A program made the position numbers and the translations under genes. Of a stretch of DNA of 64,000 nt, positions 20,806 to 31,859 are shown piece after piece. The notes below the pieces were generated by a model. That model saw only the letters and a program-made list of their open reading frames with translations. It was not told the DNA's origin and did not search any database. This stretch comes from Dastarcus helophoroides. Lineage: Eukaryota > Arthropoda > Insecta > Coleoptera > Bothrideridae. Every line of letters begins with the position of its first letter. Positions within the stretch are counted from its first letter, which is position 1. Where the stretch lies: NCBI GenBank assembly GCA_028583605.1, contig CM053327.1:26957629-27021628 (forward strand). Reading direction: 5' to 3'.

Positions 20806-21950
20806 GTGAACCAAAACTTCTGTTCCGAGGAGATCCCCAAAATTAACCAACAACAATTGAGGTTAGCACTGAAAGAAATGAGAAATCGAAAGGCTCCCGG
20901 AGAAGACCAAGTGACAAATGAGATATTCAAGACTGAAGGAAAAGCTTTAGACAAAGGGATTCCTATTCTCCTGAACAAATGCCTGAAAGAAGGAAGAATT
21001 CCCGATGCATGGTGAACCTCTGAGTTCACCATTGTCTTCAACAAAGGTGATCCAAGGAACATCGAAAACTACCGGCCTATCAGCCTTCTCTCGGTACTAT
21101 ACAATCTCTTAACCAGAATAATCACCAACCGTCTTAATAATAAGCTCGATTTTTAGTAACCTGAGGAACAAGCTAGATTCAGAAAGGGTTACAGCACGAT
21201 CGATCATATCCAAAGAGTGCACACGATGACCCAGAATATAATGTGCCACTCCATCTGGCATTCGTCGATTACTAAAAAGCCTTCGGCTCTATAGGAATCT
21301 GGGCAATCTTGTATGCGATAAACGCTGCAAGTATTGACTCAAGATACACAAACCTCATCAGCAGCAACTATGAACACACCGCTCTCCACATAAAAGTTGA
21401 AGAAGATTTAGTCACCGGGAGGATACCCATTTAAAGAGGAATCAGAGAAGGCGACACTATTTCGCCGAAGATGTTTACGCTCGCACTACAAGATGTCTTC
21501 AAAAATCTGACATGGCAACAGAAAGGAGTCAATATCGACTGAGTCACCTACGCTTTGCTGATGACATGATCCTAGTGAGCACCGACGCGAATGAACTTAA
21601 AGACATGTTAAAAGAGCCAAAAGAAGTTTCGGAGGCCGTGGGACTGAGGATGAACATTTAGAAAACCAGGGTCAAGAGTCCAGACAACATTTAGGTTACG
21701 CTCGACAACCACACACTTGAAGTGGTTGAAGAATACATGTACCTTGGCCACAACATCCGCTTCGACAAAGAAAATCAGGCCGCCGAGAACACCAGTCGAG
21801 TTGGCTTAACATTGGCGGCATTTGGAAAACTTGGTCACATCCTTAGGACAGCGAATATTCCCATCAACTTGAAGCGGAAAGTCTTCGACTCTTGCATATT
21901 GGTTATCATGACATACGGCTTCGAGACAAGTAACTCTAAATAAAGCAGGG
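20806..21950 (+). pseudogene. RTE ORF2 reverse transcriptase, broken
   Basis: INQQQLRLALKEMRNRKAPG opens the RT; the frame is lost at a TGA after IPDAW (21013), continues as NYRPISLLSVLYN and STIDHI, meets a stop in the first catalytic motif (21273), and carries the second catalytic box FADD at 21554-21565. The stretch 21722-21943 (EEYMYLGHNIRFDKENQAAE) is the downstream thumb region. Reverse transcription activity cannot be expected. Confidence 0.85.
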
Positions 21951-22439
21951 CGCATCGTCTAAGGGGTGCCAACGAGCGATAGAGCGCGCAATGTTGGGGA
22001 TCAGTTTGAGAGACCGAGTTAGAAGTGAAGCCATCAGAGAGAGAACGAGAGTCGTCGATGTCATAGAACGTGTGACACTAATAAATGGCGCTGGGCAGGA
22101 CACGTCGCCAGGGATGATATTAAATGGACGAAGGCGACAATACAATGGAGACCCAGGGAAACTAAACGAAGTGTCGGACGCCCTCAACAACAAGATGAAG
22201 AAACGATATTCAGAGGTGAGCTAGCAAAAGTGGATTTTGAATACTTAAGATAGTGAGCGGTGAAAAAACATAGAGGAAGCCAGGAGTGGATGAGAACGGA
22301 CTAAAGAAGAAGAAGAAGGAGCAAAAGAAGAAGAAACGACAGGGAATGTGTAATTTTGAGATAAAAGTTAGCATTTCCGGAAAATCCCAAATCTTCATAA
22401 AAAGGATGAAAAAAAATTAGTTAGTTTGGAGACTGCTGA

Positions 22440-22740
22440 TAAAAGTGAAAACTTAAAACTTGAAATGGCAGCGTCTATGTAATTTAGTTCGAACCCATAC
22501 TAATAAACAAGTCAGAATATTCGAAATATTTCAAAATAAATGCTGTCAAACTGACACGATGGTTTTGCGTCACCGTCAAGCTAATTTGCATTACCAACAT
22601 GCTCTAATACTAGCAGTATGATATACTGCTAACATTGGAGCATGTCAGTAACTCGTGATGATGACGCGTAACCATAAGTTTACCTCCTATACAAAATCTC
22701 ACTACGCGCCTGAAGACGTTTTCACTTTTAACAGATACAT
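22440..22740. repeat. SINE-like repeat with an inverted pair
   Basis: A Pol III B-box-like word gttcgaaccc occurs near 22489. Downstream, catgctctaatactagcagt (from 22600) and a near-complementary stretch ending near 22646 form a stem around a three-base centre, so two copies of one repeat lie head to head. The right half ends in gcgcctgaagacgttttcac. The same 3' block occurs at 26.3 kb and, weaker, at 53.57 kb. Confidence 0.5.
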
Positions 22741-24110
22741 TTTACCAAAGTCGAAACAACGAGTAAAGAATCAAAGGAACTTTTAGAGAAAAAATATCAA
22801 GCTTCCCATTAAAACGCCAAACTTTGGAATACAAGTCGAATTTCGGAAATGAAATCAAAATTTTGGAAAAACAAAGATAAATTTTGAGAATTAATTGAAA
22901 TTGCAGGAAGAACATCAATTTAAAAAAATTGAATTTTGGAAAAACCTAAATTTGCAGAAAAGGATTTAACTTTGAAAACATATAATTTCACAGAATGTAA
23001 AATTTTGAGAAAATAGTCGAAATTTGGGAATATAGTTCAAGGTCAAATTATCGAAAAAAAGTCGAAATTCCGATAAAAGTCAAAGTTTCAGGCAAAAGTC
23101 GAAATTTACAAGAATGCAAAAGATTAAATTTTGAAAAAAAAAACTAAAAATTTCTGAAGATATTTTTTTCCTTTTTTAAGATCTTAATTAAAATTGAATC
23201 CTAAAAAAGGATAAAAATATCTCCCGAAATTTCTATTTTTTTTTCCTCAAAATTAAATCTTTTGTGTTTTTGTAAATTTCGAAATTTGGATTGTTTTTTG
23301 TTAAAACAACAAAAAAGACAAAATTTCGGGGCAAATATCTAAATTTCGAAAAACAGAAATGTCACATTTTAAGACGAAAGTCTGCATTTGAGAAAAATAT
23401 CAAACTTTTAGAAAAATGACGAAAAATTACGAATTCAAAACAAGTCGAATTTTTTAAAAGTTAAACATTTTGAATAACACCTCAGTCGAATTTTCCACCA
23501 GAAAAACAATTTCTAAGAAAAAAGTGAAATTTTGAAATAAAGTAGACATTTTGAAAAAAAATGGACATATTTTAATAATAAATTGAAATCCCAAAATTGG
23601 CCGAAACTTAAGAAAAAAAAAATGAACATTTTTCGAAGAAAATTGAATTAAAAAAGAAGTTTCAATATTGGGGATAAAATTGTACTCAAAAGGAAGAATT
23701 GAGAAAAAGTCGACTTTTCGATAGAAAGATGAAGTTCGAGGAAAAAGTTTGCAGAAATATAAATTTTGTTGGAAACAATTTTGGAAGAAAAGTTGAAACT
23801 TTGTAAAAATGACAACATTTAAGAAGCAAAACGAAATCTTCAGGAATTAGGATTTAATAAACTCGTCAGAAACGGCCAAATGTCTAAAAAAATGAACATT
23901 TTGAAATTATGAAGATTGAAAGGAAAGTCGAAATTTTAACAAAGAATCAAAATTTTGAGAAGAGGTCGGAATTTAGAAACAGTGAAAGAGAAAGTCATGT
24001 TTTGAAAATAATTTGCATTAAAAAAACAGGTCGACTTTTGAAAATAAATTAAAATTTTAAAAAAGATAATTTAAACTATGTAAAAAATGAAATTTATAGA
24101 ACAACGCGCA
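22741..24110. repeat. A-rich TTCGA-type array
   Basis: A-rich on the + strand with aaagtcgaaatt, aattttgaga and similar words, about 20-bp apart. No open frame of interest. It ends at a GC-richer 87-base stretch that resembles a transposon terminus. Confidence 0.75.
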
Positions 24111-24197
24111 TTTTTGGTCCAACGAATTTTGATCCTACCCACACCATAATACGAACATTTTATTTGGCCCGTTGACAAAGAAAGTGGCCCACCACTG
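24111..24197. mobile_element. Possible right end of a hAT-type element
   Basis: The stretch ends ggcccaccactg at 24197; on the minus strand this starts cagtggtgggcc, a typical hAT terminal pattern. It closes the array at 22741-24110 much as the hAT end at 46850 closes another array. I found no matching left end, so this is a solo or eroded terminus. Confidence 0.35.
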
Positions 24198-26100
24198 AGA
24201 TAGTGTCCAGTAATAATAATTTTATCCTTGACAGACTAAAAACAGTTTTGCTCAAAATTTTATGGACAAAGAGGTAATAAAACAAGCTCTAAAAACAAAT
24301 GCTAGTTTACAACCTGAAGTAGATCAATCCTGGATTATTTTTACACCAGTGCTATAAATGTGAAACTTCTAAAATCATAATTCTTCCCTATATACCCAGT
24401 GAGTTTCGCTTAGAAGCGACCCATAAAATCAAGCATTCCACCGGAGTTCATTACAATTCATTGGCTGATCAAACCGAACGATGTGGTAAGATAGTTTACA
24501 TTCTGATAACCTCGAACGTTTCTCAAAGTTTCGACGACTTGGTGAGAGGAAATTCGATGAAAATCAAATCGTATATTGGCTTTACTTCTGTTTGCCTCAG
24601 TTCCTATTATTAGCGGAATCCGTCGTCCCATCGTCAACGGGAACAAACCACTTAAATCTCTATCTCCTCTTAATGTACCTTGTTTATTAAAGTTTCACCT
24701 GATTTTATTTATTTTTCCTCCACTTTTGAAGGCGTCTGCTTTTGCTTTAATCAAGAGTTACTTTCAATTAGGAAGTTTGCCGAGTAGTTAGCAAAACTTG
24801 GCTCATCGAAGTTTCGCTAGTTAGCGAAGTTTGTTATCTTTCATTATTTAAATGTTTTAATTTACCTAAATCACATCCGACCGAGTGCTCGGAAAATTTT
24901 TGAAATAAACGAGCAAATTCCCTAACATTTGTAGAGGATACCTATTTACTTAACACTAGCTGCCCCCGCAACTTTGTCCGTGTATGGTCCAATAACATCA
25001 CATTTGATTTTAATAAAATAATAGACGCAAATGTTTGCGCTCTTTGCTCTAGTGCCCGCTAGAATTATAGGTGACCCGCAATATTACATCACCCATAAAT
25101 ATTTCGAATTGATTTTTATTTCATGTCGTGCTATAACCTCAAATAAAATTGTTAGCACAGTCAAGTACTTAGCGATAAAAAAAAATGAGTTTTTCTGAGA
25201 TAGACATAACTTAAAAGGTACCCCTAACAATACTCTACATTTTGGTAAAAGTTTCATTAAAATCGATTTAGCCGTATCTGAGATTAGCCCGGACAAAAGA
25301 TCAGTCGATAGACAGACACTTTACGCTTCAACTTCGTTAATATAAATAACGTTTCTATGAAACTTTTTTTGAACAATTTAAATCTTGTTACACTTTTTTT
25401 GGGCTGTGAAGGAATTCGATGTTTTAAAACATAAAATGTGTAGTTAATTATTCAATGCTTATTATGTATGTAGAGACAGTGGTTTGAAACTTTCGCAGCA
25501 CTTTTTATGATTGCTAATAAGCTTTCTGCGGTTATACAAGAGGAGATCATTACTCCCCAGAGAGAGAAACCGAGTTATTTTACTTATAAGTTATAAAACA
25601 AACAAGCCGTCGCATTATTGCCTATCCAGGTGTGTTATTGTGTTATTTTACCTCGTAAACCGAAGAAATATTATATACGTTCACTCGAATGGTCGTTTTC
25701 CGTTATGCCACGGTTAAAGTCAACTTAAAGAAAGAGTGAACTATATTTGATACCGAAAGTGATATATGATGCCATAGCCATGAGACAAATAATTTATCCT
25801 GTGACAGAAAGGCGATATGGCTTTATGGCTAGCCAATTTTTTTCTGTAATAATTTACACATAACTCTTATGATTGCGTCTTAATATTGACTCGTTTTTAT
25901 CAAAGTAAAATTGGAATCTCAAACTTTCTTCGAAATTTCAATTTTCACCTCGACAATTTTCGCCTTGTTTTAAAATTGTATTTTTTTTCTCAAGAAATTA
26001 AAACATTTAAACAATACACAGCATACACACTTTCTACGCAATGAATTTAAACTTATATACATATTGTAGGCATGTTATCAAGCGAGTTAAACTTTGAATT
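24198..26100. other. Complex island, no recognisable gene
   Basis: Mixed-composition DNA with short frames (24458-24646 minus, 24576-24791 plus, 25084-25296 minus, 25511-25717 plus) that overlap on both strands and show no domain. The last 200 bases drift towards TTCGA-type sequence. A word of the form tagccgtatctgagat near 25268 recalls common dispersed repeats, but I cannot name one. Confidence 0.45.
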
Positions 26101-26350
26101 CAGCAAGAAGTTAAGGCGCAATGAATAGGACTATTGCTTGGTGGGTCGCGAGTTCAAATCCAGCTCCTGATCACGCATTTTTTAGTTCTATTCCGCGTTT
26201 TACTCATAACTACATAATACTGTTATCGTTAGAGCATATTGACAATACGAATTAGCATTATGGTGACGCTGGTTAGCCTGATGCTGACGTGAAACCAAAC
26301 ATTTTCTTCCTATCGAATGTCACTCATTGCGCCTAAAGAAGTTTTCACTT
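26101..26350 (+). mobile_element. tRNA-derived SINE-like element
   Basis: 26110-26170 looks tRNA-derived: an A-box-like aaggcgcaatgaatagg and, about 30 bases on, a B-box-like gttcaaatcc (26152-26161). The body that follows (ttagagcat, aattagcattatggtgacgc near 26260) matches the repeat at 22.6 kb on both of its arms, and the end gcgcctaaagaagttttcac (near 26321) matches 22.7 kb. Head, body and shared 3' end fit a SINE family. The tRNA part is too diverged to be a tRNA gene. Confidence 0.5.
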
Positions 26351-26928
26351 TAAAAGCAAATTGTTAATTTCGAGAAAAACATCTCTTGAAAATTTCATTT
26401 GTTGGCTCCAAGTTTCAAGATTACTCAAAATTTAAACAAAAAAGTTAAACTTCCAGGAAACCTAATTTGGTTTCCACTTTTTTCTCGAAAATCTTTTCCT
26501 TTTCGAAAAAGTTTGTGTTCTAAATATTAGATCGAAATTTCAATCAAACAGCTAAAATTTTGATAGAAACATTTTTGTAACTTTTTCACTAAATTTTTTA
26601 GAAATTTCTACCTGATTCCAAATGTTTCATTTCCCAATTTAGGCTTTTTCTCGAAGTAACGTTTTTGTTTAGAAATTTGGGATTTTTTTAGATTTGGCTA
26701 TATTTCTTTTCTTATTTTTTTCTTCCAAATTCCGTTTTTCTTTCTGAAAATTTTAACTACTGGAGCTTTCGAGTTTTTTTGTCAAAATTCATCTCGAAGA
26801 GTTTTTTTTTTTTGGAAGTTATTTCTAGATTTATTATTTTTAATTTTTTTCCAAAACTCGTCTCTTTTTTTGTAAATTTTGATTTTATTTTCATTATTCG
26901 TCTTTTTCTGATAATTTCACCGAACATA

Positions 26929-27406
26929 CAGTGTATCCCACGATAGAATACTGAAGAGGGATTTCTTTTTTATTTGTGGGTTTTTGAGAAAAAGTCATTC
27001 TCTATAAAAACTCCTGCTTGATCTTCAGTCAGCGAACATGACATTTTTTCGAGATTTTGTGTACAGGGATTTCAATTTACAATTTAGAATTTTCAAATAA
27101 TTGAACTTTCAGTGTAAAAAATAAATAAAATAATGTCATTTTCAGTGATTTAAGAACAAACAGGAATTGAAATACAAATCTTGTCCTCTGAAACCAAGAA
27201 AGATTAAAAAACACAACAAAGGTTGCTCAATCTTTTTTTTGGTTTCAGGAGACGAAATTTGTATTTTAATTTTTGAAGATAACAAGTACCAGTCCGTTCC
27301 ACCAACAAAAAAATCAAGCAGTAGTTTTTATAAAGAATGACTTTTTCTCGCAAATCCACAAATAAAAAAGAAACCCCTCTTCAGTACTCTATCTTGGGAC
27401 ACACTG
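26929..27406. mobile_element. Tc1/mariner-type MITE with long inverted repeats
   Basis: cagtgtatccca at 26929 and its near-complement tgggacacactg ending at 27406 start inverted repeats that pair for about 95 bases (to about 27022 and from 27312), flanked by TA on each side. TA duplication and CAGTGTGTCCCA-like ends fit the Tc1/mariner superfamily. There is no transposase. Near the right arm (27160-27305) the element carries an inverted pair of the 140-bp hammerhead-like repeat. Confidence 0.8.
27160..27305. repeat. Inverted pair of the hammerhead-like repeat family, core lost
   Basis: 27160-27225 is the minus-strand form (caaatcttgtcctctgaaac, aacacaacaaaggttgctc) and 27226-27305 the plus form (ggtttcaggagacgaaattt ... 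ccagtccgttccacc). The two meet centre to centre; the hammerhead core itself is missing at the junction. It lies within the mariner-type MITE. Confidence 0.7.
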
Positions 27407-28029
27407 TATATATTTCGATTTTTTCTAATTTTCGACTTTTTTCTAAATTTTAACTTTTTTTTTAGACTTTTCGACCATTTTTTACAAATTTCAATTTTAT
27501 ATCCAAAAAGTTATCTTTCTGTATAAACTTTCATCCTTTTTCTTAAAGTTAGACATTTATTTATTATTATTATTATTATTATTTTAATTTATTAAACATT
27601 CTAAAATTTTTTACTCGCTCCCCAAATTTCGCTTTTTGCCGAAATTTAGACCTTTAACTCAAAATTTAATCATTTTGTCATGTAGATTATTTTTCTTCGA
27701 AATTCGTTTTTCTTGAAATTTCGACTTCCCAGATTTCTTTTATGCAGAATTTGGCTTTCAAAAAAATTTAGGCTTTTTCTCAATTCCGGATTTTTTTTTT
27801 GAATTTTTAGTCCTTTTCTTGAAATGTGACTTTTTTCAAAAGTCTTCCCTTTTTCTTAATTTTGCGACGTTTTTTCTGAAAATAAGGTTTTTTCTGGCAG
27901 TTTCGATTTTTTTTAATGATCTGTGTTTTTCTCGAAATTTTACGAAGTGTGACTTCTAAATTTCGACTTTTTTCTCAAAATTTCCACCAAAGGCCATTTT
28001 GATTTAGGTGTTAAGTTCGAAACTTTCTT

Positions 28030-28930
28030 TTTTCTTGAATATTTGGTTTTCTTCTCGAAATTTTGTTTATTCCCCAAAATTTGGCTTTACGCAAAATTCT
28101 TTCTTTTTTTTCGCAATTTTGCACCATTTTATGAAAATTCGTTTTTTTTTTCTAAAAATTTCGATTTGTTTCAAATATAACACCTTTTTTCCTGAAACCT
28201 CGACTTTTATCTTAAAGTTTGTGTTTTTATCGAAATTTTCTTTTTTTGATTTTCAACCTTTTTTAAATTTCGATTTTTCTTGCAATTTCGATTTTTTTCT
28301 CGAAATTTCGAATCTTCCCTATTTCTTGGAAATTTGATTTTCTACTCGAAATTTTGTTTTTTCCTCGAAATTTGCCTTTATGGCAAAATTATTTCCTTTT
28401 TTCGCAATTTAGCACAATTTTTATGAAAATTCGTTTTTTTTCCCTAAAAATTTTGATTTTTCTTAAATACGTCTCCTTTTTTTCTCGAAATCTCGACTTT
28501 TATCTTAAAGTTTGAAATTCGTGTTTTTCTCGAAATTTTCTTCTTTTGATTTTTAACCTTTTTTAAATTTCGATTTTTCTTGCAATTTCTATTTTTTTCT
28601 CGAAATTACGAATCTTCCTTTTTTCTTGGAAATTTGATTTTCTACTCGAAATTTTGTTTTTTTCTCGAAATTTGCCTTTATGCAAAATTCTTTCCTTTTA
28701 TCGCAATTTAGCACCATTTTATGAAAATTCGGTTTTTTTTCTAAAAATTTCGATTTTCTTACATACGACTCTTTTTTTTTCCTCGAAATCTCGACTTTTG
28801 TTTTAATGTTTGAAATTCGTGTTTTTCTCTAAATTTACTCTTTTTGAAAGTTAACCTATTTTTAAATTTCGATTTTCTTCTTGCAATTTCAATTTTTGTC
28901 TCGAAATTTCGATATTTTTTTCAGAGGTCT
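28030..28930. repeat. 300-bp tandem block in the T-rich array
   Basis: gaaatttgattttctactcg lies at 28326 and again 300 bases on at 28626, a looser copy lies at about 28030, and the internal landmarks (gcaatttagcaccattttatg, aaatctcgacttt) recur in step. About three units, closely related (two of them at most positions). Confidence 0.85.
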
Positions 28931-29199
28931 CGACATTTTAATTTTTATCCTTTTAGCTTATAATTAATGCGAAATTCGTCTTTTTTTTTGGAAATGTTAT
29001 CTTTTCTTCAAAATCTTACATTTTTTCCAAGTTTCGTCTTTTTCCCAAAATTTTGTCTTTTTTCTCAAAATTTCGACTCGTTTTTTCCTAAGTTCGCACT
29101 ATTTTTATAAAAATTCGGCTTTTTCATGAAGTTTAGACTTTTTTTTTACATACAATTCATGTTTTTCTCGAAATTTCGTTTTCTTTTTTGCTAGGACAA

Positions 29200-30950
29200 A
29201 ATTTTAATTCCGAAAATTTCTTCAAAATTCGCATTTTTCTTGAAATTGTCTTTTTTTTCTAAATGTTACGGTTTCCTAAATAACAATTTTTTTCCAGAAA
29301 TTTCGACGGTTTTGAAAAATGCTCTTTTTTTTGTAATTTAGCCACACTTTTCTGAACATTCGGCTTTTTCTGAAAGTTTCGACTTTTTTAAAATAAGACT
29401 CGGTTTTTTTTTTCCAAACTTACAATTTTTTCTCCGAAATTCGTCTTTTTGTCGAAGACTTGTTTCTTCGAAATTTGACTTTTTTCTAAATTTCGCCTTT
29501 TTTTGCTGAAATGTCGACCTTTTTACAAAATTCTCTTTTGTAATTTACATCATTTCGCTTTTTATTTTACTAGTCAATCAATTTTAATTCTGAAAATTTC
29601 GACATTTTTTCTCCGAAATTCGCATTTTTCAGAAAATTACCTTTTTTACTAAATAATGTTGCTGTTTTCTAAATACATTTTTTTAGAAACATTGATGTAT
29701 TAGTAAAATACCGTTTTTTTCGTATTTCACAACACTTTAAAATTCGGCTTTTTCTGAATGTTTCGCCTTTTTTTACATACGACTCGTTTTTTTTTCTAAA
29801 CTTTAAATTTTTTCCTGCGAAATTCGTCTTTTTGTCGAAAACTTGTTTCTTCGAAACTTGAATTTTTTCTAAATTTCGCCTTTTTTTTACCGAAATGTCG
29901 ACCTTTTTACAAAATTCGCTTTTTTTTGTAATTTTACACCATTTTTCAAAAAATTCGATGTTTTCATAAAGTTTCGACTTTTTTAAAAATACAATTCCCA
30001 TTGTTATCGAAATTTCGCTTTTTACTTTACTAATCGACGAATTTTAATTCTGAAAATTTCGACGTTTTTTCTCGGAAGTTCGCATTTATCTTGAAATTAC
30101 CTCTTTACTAGATGTTACCGTTTTCTAAATACAATTTTTTTCTAGAAGTTTGACGTTTTAGTAAAATGTTCTTTTTTCGTAATTTCGCAACACTTTTCTG
30201 GAAATTTGGCTCTTTCTGAATGTTTCGTCTTTCATTAAATACGACTCGTTTTTATTTTCGAAACTTTAAATTTTTTCTCCGCAACTCGTCTTTTTGTCAA
30301 AAATTTTCTTCGGAATTTGACTTTTTTCTAAATTTCGTCTTTTTTTGCCGAAATGTCGACCTTATTACGTAATTCTCTTTTTTGTAATTTTACAGCATTT
30401 TTCCAAGAATTCAACACTTTCATAAAGAATCCACTTTTTTAAAAATACAATTCCCATTTTTCTCGAAATTTCGATTTTTATTTTACTAATCGATCAATTT
30501 TAATTTTGGAAATTTCCTTTTTGCTCCAAAATTCGCATTTTTCTCGAAATTACCTTTTTTTACTAAATGTTACTGTTTTCGAAATACAATATTTTTTTCT
30601 AGAAACTTTGATGTTTTAGAAAAATGCTTTTTTTTCGCATTTTCGCAGCACTTTCCTGAAAATTCGACTATTTCTGAATGTTTCGACTTTTTTTGAATCG
30701 ACTCGTTTTGATTTTAGAAACTTTAAATTTTTCCTCCGCAATTCGTCTTTTTGTCATAACTTGTTTCTTCAAAATTTGGTTTTTTTTTCTAAATTTTGCT
30801 TGCTTTCAACAATTTCGAATTTTTTTCGAAATTTCCAATATTTTTGACATTTTTTCGCAACTAAGCTTATTTCGAAATTTCCAGCTTGTCTCGATATTTC
30901 GGCAATTTTGTTAAAATTTGGGTTTTCCTGAAAATTTCATGTAACAATTT
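29200..30950. repeat. 380-460-bp tandem block in the T-rich array
   Basis: The word attttaattctgaaaatttc or a near copy recurs at 29201, 29582, 30041 and 30497 (spacings 381, 459, 456). Between them the same order of words is seen: aaattaccttttt, a tac..ac(t/a)cg stretch, gtctttttgtcgaa, aaatgtcgacc. Four diverged units. Confidence 0.82.
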
Positions 30951-31020
30951 TTTTTTTTTTCAAGATGAATCTATTTTCTTTTCTATTATTAGGTCAACAT
31001 TTAATAAAAAGCAATTTCAG

Positions 31021-31170
31021 CTGTCATCTCCAATTTCTCTCTGAAGATGATAGCTTGGCTATCGAAACGAGTTAAAGCAACTTTTGTTATGTTTTTTAAA
31101 CTTTCATGGTTTCGGGGGACAAGATTTGTATTTTAATTTTTGAAAATAACCTAGAACTAGTCCGTTCCAC
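31021..31170 (+). repeat. Hammerhead-like repeat, single copy
   Basis: A full-length unit of the family: hammerhead-like core (31037-31077), then tttttaaact, ggtttcgggggacaagattt and cctagaactagtccgttcca. Length about 150 bases. It follows the end of the T-rich array directly. Confidence 0.75.
31037..31077 (+). ncRNA. Hammerhead-like ribozyme motif (family 2)
   Basis: ctct, CUGAAGA (31041-31047, fits the CUGANGA core), one extra U, stem II GAUAGC/GCUAUC with a UUG loop (31049-31063), GAAAC (31064-31068), a two-base loop and GUU (31071-31073). In better copies (31919-31959 minus) the flanking ctct and agag can pair as stem I. Departures from the consensus are the extra U between the core and stem II and the GUU cleavage triplet. 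The same architecture in several copies suggests descent from a ribozyme; activity is doubtful. Confidence 0.5.
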
Positions 31171-31859
31171 AAAAAAAAACAAGTTCAACAAAAATATTTT
31201 ATGAAAATTTCCAAATAAATGTTTCTTGCAAATTTCAATCTTATCTCGTAATTAGACAGGGATTTTGACTGTTTATCAAAAAATATTTTAGTAATCTACG
31301 GAAGATAACTAGGCTTCGAGGTTTTATATCTCGTCGAGTGACATCAAACATTTAATTTTCCAATAAAGCTATTTTATTTTAATTAACACCCGACCTTTAA
31401 ATAATTACCGGAACGTGAGAGAAAAAGAGAAACAAGGCGGGGAATTGGAATTATTGATTCGTTGGGAAACATGTCAGTTATAAAATCGCGCCAACTTTAT
31501 ACGAGAGATATTAAATACTCGGCGTGAAACGGCGCTGAATTATGAAAGGGGAAATATTAGATTTCTAACTCGATTCTCCTTTTGAACTAAGATTTCGCCG
31601 GAGAATGGAAAACAAGCGTCATAAACAAACGCATTTCGACACTTCTTTTGTATGAAAAAATATCGCGAATAGAAACACATTGGAAACGGAATTTGTTTTG
31701 TTATATAATATGAAATATTAGACGGGAAGATGTAATGTCTCTTGTATAAATCCTACCGACTGCGCCAACTAACTTGAACTTTATAACTCTTTTCTGCCTC
31801 CAGTTATATCACTGGACTATTTAGTTGGTTGAAACTAAACACGGTGCGGACAAAGTTCC
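31171..31859. other. Complex island, no recognisable gene
   Basis: Mixed-composition sequence (for example atcgcgccaactttatacga near 31485) with no supported frame. Bounded on both sides by copies of the hammerhead-like repeat. Confidence 0.45.

Larger units (their letters stand above)
20226..22345 (+). mobile_element. RTE-clade LINE, 5'-truncated ORF2, inactive
   Basis: Plus-strand translation over three frames gives the region after the endonuclease (LDKVVKRAIRRYLRAYNARK), then KAPGEDQVTNEIFK, YRPISLLSVLYN, QARFRKGYSTIDHI, FVDY with a stop where KAFD should follow (21273), RGIREGDTISPKMFTLAL, HLRFADDMILV (catalytic FADD intact, 21554-21565), EEYMYLGHNIRFDKENQAAE, FGKLGHILRTANIP and a WAGHVARDD-type end near 22100. 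This is the RTE-type RT with its C-terminal extension. At least five stops or frameshifts and an Asp-to-Gly change in the first palm motif make it dead. The 5' end abuts the (CTTCT)n tract; the 3' end has an (AAG)n-type tail at about 22305-22335. Confidence 0.9.
26351..30990. repeat. T-rich TTCGA array, with higher-order units
   Basis: T-rich on the + strand throughout, with cgacttttttctc and cgaaatttt words at about 20-base spacing (two exact 20-base steps near 29050-29090). It contains a mariner-type insert (26929-27406), a 300-bp tandem block (28030-28930), a 380-460-bp tandem block (29200-30950) and an (ATT)n run near 27561-27586. Frames such as 28008-28337 and 30678-30914 are Phe/Leu-rich artefacts. 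Confidence 0.85.

Noticed and set aside
22247..24205. agatagtg at both 22247 and 24198 as a target duplication for an array-filled hAT element
   Set aside because: The left copy lies inside the RTE LINE and is not followed by a hAT-like terminus; likely chance.
26108..26170. A tRNA gene
   Set aside because: Only A- and B-box-like words remain; no convincing cloverleaf, and the body matches a dispersed repeat, so SINE-like is the better reading.
28008..28337. 109-codon Phe-rich frame, and similar ones at 29669-30001, 49990-50376 and 51826-52140
   Set aside because: Translation of T-tract arrays gives Phe/Leu/Ser strings; the same words recur in tandem in several frames.
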